Positions 58,477-64,000 of a DNA stretch of 64,000 nucleotides are shown in pieces. The stretch is from positions 124,001 to 188,000 of the forward strand of contig NZ_CP196822.1 in NCBI RefSeq assembly GCF_051912485.1, given 5' to 3'. Within the stretch, counting starts at the first letter, position 1. Every line of letters begins with the position of its first letter. This stretch comes from Nitrobacter sp051912485. GTDB taxonomy: Bacteria > Pseudomonadota > Alphaproteobacteria > Rhizobiales > Xanthobacteraceae. Below the pieces are notes generated by a model that saw only the letters and a list, made by a program, of their open reading frames with translations, searched no databases and was not told the origin of the DNA. Made by a program: the position numbers and the translations under genes.

Positions 58477-61400
58477 CTATCCTTCTTCGGTCATCAATGC
58501 GGCGTTGCCTCCGGCTGCTGCGGTATTCACCGTCACGGTCTGCTCAATCGCGAAACGGGTGAGATAGTGTGGGCCGCCGGCCTTGGGACCGGTTCCCGAT
58601 AGGCCGTGACCACCGAACGGCTGCACGCCGACCACGGCGCCGATCATGCTCCGGTTGACGTAGACGTTACCGACCTGGAGGCGGTCCACGATCGCCTCGA
58701 CCGTGTCGTCGATGCGGGAGTGGATGCCGAGCGTCAGGCCGTAGCCGGTATCGGCAATGGACCGCAGAACGGCATCGAGGCCCGAGGTGCGGTAACGCAC
58801 GACGTGGAGGATCGGTCCGAACACCTCTTCGGTCAGTTGCCGGGCGTCGGTCAGTTCAAAGATATGCGGCGCGACGAAATTGCCGGACGCGGGCGCAAGC
58901 CCGGCGAAATGCACGCGGGCCTCGCGAGTCATGCGCGCGATATGCGCATCGAGTCGATCCTTTGCCTCGCGATCGATCACCGGGCCGACATGGGTGGCGG
59001 GATCGGACGGATCGCCGATCCTCAATTCGCGCGCGGCGCCTGCGATCATGTCGATCATCCGGTCGGCGACGTCATCCTGCACGAACAGCAGCCGCAGCGC
59101 CGAGCAGCGTTGTCCGGCAGAGCGGAACGCCGAGGTCACGACATCGTCGGCGACCTGCTCGGGCAGCGCGGTGGCGTCGGCGATCATGGCGTTGATGCCG
59201 CCGGTCTCGGCGATCAGTGGCACGATCGGGCCGTCCTTGGCGGCGAGTGTGCGGTTGATCGACCGCGCCACTTCTGTCGAGCCGGTGAAGACTACGCCGG
59301 CGAGATCGGGATGTGCGACAAGCGCAGCCCCAATGTGCCCATCGCCCTGGATCAGGTGAAGCGCCGTTTCCGGGATGCCTGCCTCGTGCAGCAAGCGCAC
59401 GGCCTCAGCCGCGATTTGCGGCGTCTGCTCGGCGGGTTTCGCGACCACGGTATTTCCGGCCATCAGCGCCGCGGTCACCTGTCCGGTGAAGATCGCCAGC
59501 GGAAAATTCCATGGCGAGATCGCGGCAAAGACGCCGCGCCCGCGCAGCCGCAGCGTGTTGCGCTCGCCGGTCGGCCCCGGCATCGGTTGCGCGTCGCCGA
59601 ACAGCTTGCGGCCTTGTGCGGCGTAGTAGCGGCAGAAGTCGGCGGCTTCGCGGACTTCCGACACGGAATCATCCAGCGTCTTGCCGCCTTCGCGCTGCAG
59701 CCGCGCGATGAAATGCGCCGATCGTTGTTCCATCAAATCGGCCGCGCGCTCCAGGGCATCTGCCCGCACAGCTGCCGGCGTGTGGCTCCACGACGAAAAG
59801 CCGCCGCGTGCCGTAGCAACGGCACGGCTCATGTCCTCTGGGGTGCTGTCTTTCACGGTAACGTTGAAAGCTTTTTCGGCCGCGACGTCGGCAACCAGCC
59901 GGTTCAGCGCTGCGCGCTCGCCGAATTCGATGCCGCGCGAATTGATGCGCTCCGGCTGGAACAGATCGCGTGGCAACGGAATCTTCGCATACCCGCCGTT
60001 GTCGGCATTCCCGATGATATCGGCCGGTCTGCGCAGCAGCACATCCGCCGGTATATTGGGATCGGAGGCCGTTGCGACGAAAGAGGAGTTGGCTCCGTTC
60101 TCGATCAGGCGACGCACCAGATAGGCCAGCAGGTCGCGGTGACTGCCGACCGGCGCATAGATGCGGCAGGCGATGGCCGGGCGGTCCTTGGCGAGTTTGG
60201 CGTAGAGAGCCTCACCCATGCCGTGCAGGCGCTGGAATTCGTATCCGTCGTCGCCGTCGGTCAGTTCAAGAAGCGTGGCGACGGTGAGGGCATTGTGGGT
60301 CGCGAATTGCGGAAAGATTCGAGGCCGTAGCGTCAGCAGTTTTTTCGCGCAGGCGATGTAGTTCAGGTCGGTCATCGCCTTGCGGGTGAACACGGGATAG
60401 CCGTCGAGCCCGCGCTCCTGCGTGCGCTTGATCTCGGTGTCCCAGTACGCGCCTTTCACCAGACGGACCATCATCCGCCGGTTCAGGCGTCGCGCGAGGT
60501 CGTCGATATAGTCGATCACCGCGCAGGCGCGCTTCTGATACGCCTGAACGGCAAGACCAAAGCCGCTCCAGCCGGCGAGCGTGCGGTCGGCGGCGATAGC
60601 GGCAATCACGTCGAGCGACAGTTCCAGCCGGTCGGCTTCCTCCGCATCGACCGTGAAGTTGAGATCGCGCGCTTTGGCGCGCGTGGCGAGATCAATGACG
60701 CGCGGCACCAGTTCCGCCATCACCCGCTGTCGGCTTACCGCCTCAAAGCGCGGATGTAGCGCGGATAGCTTGACGGAAATGCCGGGACGGTCGGGCAGGG
60801 GCCTGTCGCCGGCGCCTTGGCCGATCGCCTCGATCGCGGCGGCGTAGGAGTTGAAATAGCGGTCCGCATCCGCGGCCGTGCGCGCGCCCTCACCGAGCAT
60901 GTCAAAGGAGTAGCGGGCGTGTCCCGCCGAATGCGCGTGCGCCCGCTCCAGTGCCGCCTCGATGGTTTCGCCGAGCACGAAGTGACTGCCCATCAGCCGC
61001 ATCGCCTGCCGCGTTGCCGCCCGCACCGCGGGAACGCCGAGCCGCTTGGTGAGCCGCCCGATGGTGCCCTGCGGCGTCTCGCCTGGCTGGATGACTCGGG
61101 CCGACAACCCGAGCGCCCAGGCGGACGCATTGACGAGGAAGGCGCTGGACCGGGTCTCGTGATGGATGAAGTCGCCTTGCCCGAGCTTGTCCTCGATGAA
61201 CCGGTCCGCGGTCTCGGCATCGGGCACCCGCAGCAGTGCTTCGGCGAGCACCATCAGCGCGAGTCCTTCCCTGGTCGACAATGCGAACTCGCGCAGCATG
61301 TCCTCGACGCCGCCCAGCGGATCATCGTTCTGCCGGATGGCGTCGATCAGGCCACGCGCCGTGCGATCGACCCGTGCTTCCCGTTCGGGCGTCAGCCGTG

Positions 61401-61482
61401 CCTCGGCGAGCAGGCGCGCCGCCACTGCCCGGTCGTCCGAAGCGTAGGGGGCCGAAAACGGCGGCGGAAGCTGGGACGACAT
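58477..61482 (-). CDS. putA: Bifunctional proline dehydrogenase / pyrroline-5-carboxylate dehydrogenase
   Basis: Oxidises proline to glutamate in two steps with substrate channelling. It is 1001 residues from the ATG at 61482 (GAGGAA upstream), the minimal PutA length, without the N-terminal ribbon-helix-helix DNA-binding domain, so it is not its own repressor. The FAD barrel covers about 80-460 (VKLSALHPRFEA, NFTVDAEEADRLELSL, LVKGAYWDTEIK). The aldehyde dehydrogenase part covers about 500-990, with the nucleotide loop VFTGSTEVARSINR and the catalytic cysteine in GQRCSALRLLF. No Lrp-type regulator is adjacent here. Confidence 0.96.
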   Translation of the reverse strand: MSSQLPPPFSAPYASDDRAVAARLLAEARLTPEREARVDRTARGLIDAIRQNDDPLGGVEDMLREFALSTREGLALMVLAEALLRVPDAETADRFIEDKLGQGDFIHHETRSSAFLVNASAWALGLSARVIQPGETPQGTIGRLTKRLGVPAVRAATRQAMRLMGSHFVLGETIEAALERAHAHSAGHARYSFDMLGEGARTAADADRYFNSYAAAIEAIGQGAGDRPLPDRPGISVKLSALHPRFEAVSRQRVMAELVPRVIDLATRAKARDLNFTVDAEEADRLELSLDVIAAIAADRTLAGWSGFGLAVQAYQKRACAVIDYIDDLARRLNRRMMVRLVKGAYWDTEIKRTQERGLDGYPVFTRKAMTDLNYIACAKKLLTLRPRIFPQFATHNALTVATLLELTDGDDGYEFQRLHGMGEALYAKLAKDRPAIACRIYAPVGSHRDLLAYLVRRLIENGANSSFVATASDPNIPADVLLRRPADIIGNADNGGYAKIPLPRDLFQPERINSRGIEFGERAALNRLVADVAAEKAFNVTVKDSTPEDMSRAVATARGGFSSWSHTPAAVRADALERAADLMEQRSAHFIARLQREGGKTLDDSVSEVREAADFCRYYAAQGRKLFGDAQPMPGPTGERNTLRLRGRGVFAAISPWNFPLAIFTGQVTAALMAGNTVVAKPAEQTPQIAAEAVRLLHEAGIPETALHLIQGDGHIGAALVAHPDLAGVVFTGSTEVARSINRTLAAKDGPIVPLIAETGGINAMIADATALPEQVADDVVTSAFRSAGQRCSALRLLFVQDDVADRMIDMIAGAARELRIGDPSDPATHVGPVIDREAKDRLDAHIARMTREARVHFAGLAPASGNFVAPHIFELTDARQLTEEVFGPILHVVRYRTSGLDAVLRSIADTGYGLTLGIHSRIDDTVEAIVDRLQVGNVYVNRSMIGAVVGVQPFGGHGLSGTGPKAGGPHYLTRFAIEQTVTVNTAAAGGNAALMTEEG

Positions 61483-61664
61483 CGGCGATTCCTCGGCCTT
61501 CCGCAAACTGCCGTTTGAGAACGGTCATGTGGATCGCACATGCGCGACACGAATCTGAAACGCTGTTGCGGCCGTGCGACCCTTTCTCCAACCAAACAAG
61601 CTAAGCTCAATCCGGTATGGAGCCAATGGGGCCGCCGGTATCGGGAATTTTCATTGAGGTTTTG

Positions 61665-62321
61665 ATGGCCGGCTTTCCAGATCGACCTGACAACGCGCGC
61701 GTGCGCCGCTTATCCCGTCTGTTTGCGGCGGGCACGATGCTGTTCATGGCGCAGACTATGGCGGGGGCGGCTGAACTCAGTCCCGGCATCGCGCAGCTTT
61801 ATACCTCCGTCTCGATCTATCCGCCGAGCGCGAAGTCCATGACGGTCTGCTACGGCTTCGTCTGCCGCCGTCGGGAGCCTCTCGATTTCACGTCTGCCGA
61901 TCGGGCTGCGCTGACCCGGATTCTGGCGACGGGCCGGTCATCGGCTGCCGCAGAGCGTCAGGCGGCCCAGAAGGCGGTGGTCTGGTTCGATCGCCGCATG
62001 GGACCGATCCTCGGAACCAACAAGCGTGTGGCGCGGGCCGATTTCCGCGCTGGCGATGACAGGCACAACTTCGATTGCTGGGACACGACGCGCAACGTCA
62101 CCAGCCTGTTGCTGGTGCTGCAGGACTGGGGACTTCTCAAATTTCACACCGTGGGAAATCCGCATTATCGCGGTAATACGCTCGTGCTGCAGACCCCGCA
62201 TAATACCGCGGTGCTGGTTGAGCGCGCCACGCATGTGGAATGGGTCGTTGACTTGTGGCCACGCGGCTACGCCCAACTACCCGACGTCATGACCGTGGAT
62301 CGATGGGTCAAGGAAGATTAG
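61665..62321 (+). CDS. Exported hypothetical protein
   Basis: A 218-residue protein from the ATG at 61665, chosen for GAGG seven bases upstream. A signal-like segment (about 15-35, FAAGTMLFMAQTMAGAAE) precedes the mature part with SPGIAQLYTSVSIYPPSAKS, MTVCYGFVCRRREPLDFT, HNFDCWDTTRNVTSLLLVLQ and VEWVVDLWPRGYAQLPDVM. The Cys-Asp-His-containing middle (HNFDCWDTTRN) and late His/Asp residues could suit a hydrolase or transglutaminase-like fold, but this is speculative. Divergent from putA. Confidence 0.7.
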   Translation: MAGFPDRPDNARVRRLSRLFAAGTMLFMAQTMAGAAELSPGIAQLYTSVSIYPPSAKSMTVCYGFVCRRREPLDFTSADRAALTRILATGRSSAAAERQAAQKAVVWFDRRMGPILGTNKRVARADFRAGDDRHNFDCWDTTRNVTSLLLVLQDWGLLKFHTVGNPHYRGNTLVLQTPHNTAVLVERATHVEWVVDLWPRGYAQLPDVMTVDRWVKED

Positions 62322-62496
62322 GCCACGCGCTCCAGCGCGGCGTCGCCGCGTGGTTTGCCTATATTCGTCGCCGGCGGATCAGTCTGCGCGGATAGCGTAA
62401 ACCTGATTGCGTCGGCGGAGCCGATGTCGTTCGCCGCGGAGTGCATCCCGCCGTCGGGACGCGCTTTATCCGGGCCTTGAGGATCGCGTCGTCACG

Positions 62497-62697
62497 TCAA
62501 ACCTTGAGGTTTTCGGCCGAAGTCTTGCCGCGGTTGGCAACTTCCTCGAATTCAACCGTCTGACCTTCATTGAGCGTTGAAAGGCCTGCTTTCTCGACCG
62601 CCGAAATATGGACAAATACATCCTTGCCGCCGCCGGCCGGCTGGATGAATCCATAACCTTTGGTCGGGTTGAACCACTTCACAGTACCCTTAGCCAT
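62497..62697 (-). CDS. Cold-shock protein (CspA family)
   Basis: A 66-residue RNA chaperone with the single OB fold of the family. RNP1-like KGYGFIQP and RNP2-like VFVHISAVE are intact, and it starts MAKGTVKWFN. I place the start at the ATG at 62697, with GGAG nine bases upstream. It binds single-stranded RNA and DNA. The region upstream is long, as is usual for csp mRNAs. Confidence 0.94.
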   Translation of the reverse strand: MAKGTVKWFNPTKGYGFIQPAGGGKDVFVHISAVEKAGLSTLNEGQTVEFEEVANRGKTSAENLKV

Positions 62698-63011
62698 TCC
62701 CAAGTCTCCGCAGGATTGAAACAGTCGTCGGTCCCCGGAAACCGGCTTGTCCGACGGCGCACACGATACGCGGTCTCGGCCCGGCTTGATAGATTAAACA
62801 CAAGACCGAACTATCTGAACCAACTCTATCTCAACACGGTACATTTTTGCCACAATTCTGGGCAGTCCACTGCGGTAGTGGCGTTACGGACGCGAATGTC
62901 AATTCAAAACTCCGCTAGCGGCGCCTGCCGCTCACCCGCGGGGCTCGGGCGAGGCAGTAGCGATCCGCCGGCCGAAAAACCCGGATTTCCGGCGGATACC
63001 GGTTTCCGACC
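62698..63011 (-). promoter_or_regulatory. Leader and promoter region of the cold-shock gene
   Basis: 314 bases between the csp start and the sorB stop without a gene. The half near sorB-csp middle (62800-62870) is AT-richer and probably carries the csp promoter, which would leave a leader of about 100 bases before the start. No defined thermosensor fold was identified. A GC-rich stretch at 62965-63005 (AACCCGGATTTCCGGCGG) may be the 3' end of sorAB transcripts. Confidence 0.4.
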
Positions 63012-63344
63012 TCAATAGGTTGCGGTCAGATAGTCGACGATCTTGCCGATGTCGGCCTCCCCGATCTGCGCACCGTACACCTTGATCATCTTGTTCACTT
63101 CCGCCTGCCAGAAATCCTTCTTGAATTTCGGGCCGCGCGGCTGGGTCTGGACGTAGTCCGCCGAATGACAGGCCGTGCAGTTGTTTTTCACAACCTCGAG
63201 ATTGGGGCCCGGCTTGAACTGTGTGGTTTCATTCGGGAGCTTGTAGTTGACCGGCTTGGCGGCGGCTATCGTCGAGCCGAAGGCGCAAATGCTCCCGGCG
63301 AGTCCAATGGCGCCTGCGAGAGCAAGAAGAACTGGACGCGTCAT
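63012..63344 (-). CDS. sorB: Sulfite dehydrogenase cytochrome c subunit (SorB)
   Basis: Periplasmic monoheme cytochrome c accepting electrons from SorA, 110 residues. Signal peptide to about residue 29 (STIAAA-KP), heme motif CTACH (C56, C59, H60), then the C-terminal helix typical of class I. I start at the ATG at 63344, with GGGAG seven bases upstream; an ATG two codons earlier is possible. It begins eleven bases after the sorA stop. Identity rests on heme type, size and the sorA neighbour. Confidence 0.88.
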   Translation of the reverse strand: MTRPVLLALAGAIGLAGSICAFGSTIAAAKPVNYKLPNETTQFKPGPNLEVVKNNCTACHSADYVQTQPRGPKFKKDFWQAEVNKMIKVYGAQIGEADIGKIVDYLTATY

Positions 63345-63355
63345 GACCATCTCCC

Positions 63356-64000
63356 TCAAGCCGCCGTCACGCGGACGGTTTCGATGACGTTGCGCATGTA
63401 ACCGGCCGGATTCCATGCGGCTTCGGCCGGCTGCACTTGGCCGCCGTTGCTGGTCGCGCGCACCTTCAGTTCATGCGGACCGGCGGTGAGCTTGACGGGG
63501 ACTTTCCATTCGCGGAACGAGTATTTGCCGTAGTTGCGGCCGAGCCGCGCGGTTTTCCAGGTCTTGCCGCCGTCGATCGACACGGCGACCTCCTTGATTC
63601 CGGTGCCGCCGTCGAACGCGATCCCTTTCAGAAGCTTGCCGCCGGTCCCGAGTTTCGCGCCATCGGCGACATTGGTGATGAAGGAGCGGACGTTGAACCT
63701 GTTGATAGGGACCGTCGCTTTCGGCGCGGTGCCCGGTTCGACGCAGGCACAGGCATTGTCTGGAATGCGATAGGCCGTCTTCATCCAGAAATTGTCATAG
63801 ACGCTGTCGATGACGGTGATCTCGTTGAGATGCTTGACCCAGTAGGTGCCGTAATATCCGGGAACGACGAGCCGGAGCGGGAAGCCGTTCAAAAATGGCA
63901 GGTCCCGCCCGTTCATGAGATAGGCCAGCATCACTTCGCCATCGCGCGCGTGGTCGATGTCGAGCGCCTTGGCGAAATCCGGCGTCTTGTCGCTGACGGG
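63356..64000 (-). CDS. sorA: Sulfite dehydrogenase molybdopterin subunit (SorA), partial
   Basis: The C-terminal 214 residues of a sulfite-oxidase-type molybdenum enzyme; the gene continues beyond the window. Visible blocks are ARDGEVMLAYLMNGRDLPFL, FPLRLVVPGYYGTYWVKHLN and the C-terminal immunoglobulin-like dimerisation domain with GIKEVAVSIDGGKTW and AAWNPAGYMRNVIETVRV. The enzyme oxidises sulfite in the periplasm and passes electrons to SorB. The molybdenum-ligand cysteine lies outside the window. Family call is confident; sulfite as substrate follows from the cytochrome subunit beside it. Confidence 0.9.
   Translation of the reverse strand, partial: PVSDKTPDFAKALDIDHARDGEVMLAYLMNGRDLPFLNGFPLRLVVPGYYGTYWVKHLNEITVIDSVYDNFWMKTAYRIPDNACACVEPGTAPKATVPINRFNVRSFITNVADGAKLGTGGKLLKGIAFDGGTGIKEVAVSIDGGKTWKTARLGRNYGKYSFREWKVPVKLTAGPHELKVRATSNGGQVQPAEAAWNPAGYMRNVIETVRVTAA

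Noticed and set aside
58606..60330. A 574-codon plus-strand frame opposite putA
   Set aside because: Antisense to the well-conserved aldehyde dehydrogenase half; no ribosome site and no recognisable domain.

Overview
The window comes from a nitrite-oxidising alphaproteobacterium, almost certainly a Nitrobacter (Bradyrhizobium/Rhodopseudomonas relatives). The basis is a complete NarGH-type nitrite oxidoreductase operon in the arrangement known from Nitrobacter: cytochrome c, nxrA, nxrX, nxrB, narJ, narI, narK. NxrA has no export signal. The remaining genes are typical of Bradyrhizobiaceae.

Layout. 1-3.1 kb: a minus-strand cyoBCD quinol oxidase cluster with no cyoA, in which CyoB has lost the usual proton-channel residues. 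3.1-5.5 kb: decayed DNA with a glycosyltransferase-39 pseudogene, one phage-like gene and a long upstream region for nxr. 5.5-15.9 kb: the nxr operon, with strong hairpins between several cistrons. 16-17 kb: a TehA/SLAC1-type channel. 17.4-18.4 kb: initiator tRNA-Met followed by remnants of a serine recombinase and of an alcohol-dehydrogenase locus. 18.4-21.3 kb: csoR and a copper P-type ATPase sharing one perfect palindromic operator. 21.5-22.9 kb: a DUF2147 protein and Fe superoxide dismutase. 23-28.6 kb: a zinc locus (Zur-like box, His-rich small protein, znuCBA, COG0523 GTPase, WD40 protein). 28.7-35 kb: homospermidine synthase, CDF exporter, Rnk, an acetyltransferase and ornithine decarboxylase with a long structured leader. 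35-43.6 kb: oligopeptidase, MAPEG protein, ferrochelatase, SPFH/NfeD pair, arabinose-5-phosphate isomerase, outer-membrane barrel. 43.7-49.4 kb: FGGY kinase, a DUF2478 protein and a ModE-type regulator, MscS channel. 49.7-58.4 kb: small exported protein, two-component flavin monooxygenase, ion transporter, pncB, LemA/TPM cluster, a repetitive membrane protein and a 55-residue membrane protein. 58.5-64 kb: PutA, an exported hypothetical protein, cold-shock protein and sulfite dehydrogenase SorAB, cut by the window end.

How the genes fit together. NXR oxidises nitrite on a molybdenum cofactor and passes electrons through FeS clusters and the NarI hemes, probably to c-type cytochromes such as the diheme protein encoded first in the operon. 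NarJ and possibly NxrX help assembly, and the NarK-type carrier moves nitrite or nitrate. SorAB is a second molybdoenzyme in the window, and the ModE/DUF2478 pair points to molybdenum-responsive control. Copper, zinc, iron and heme genes supply the metal-rich respiratory chain. A dispersed palindromic repeat occurs at least five times between genes.
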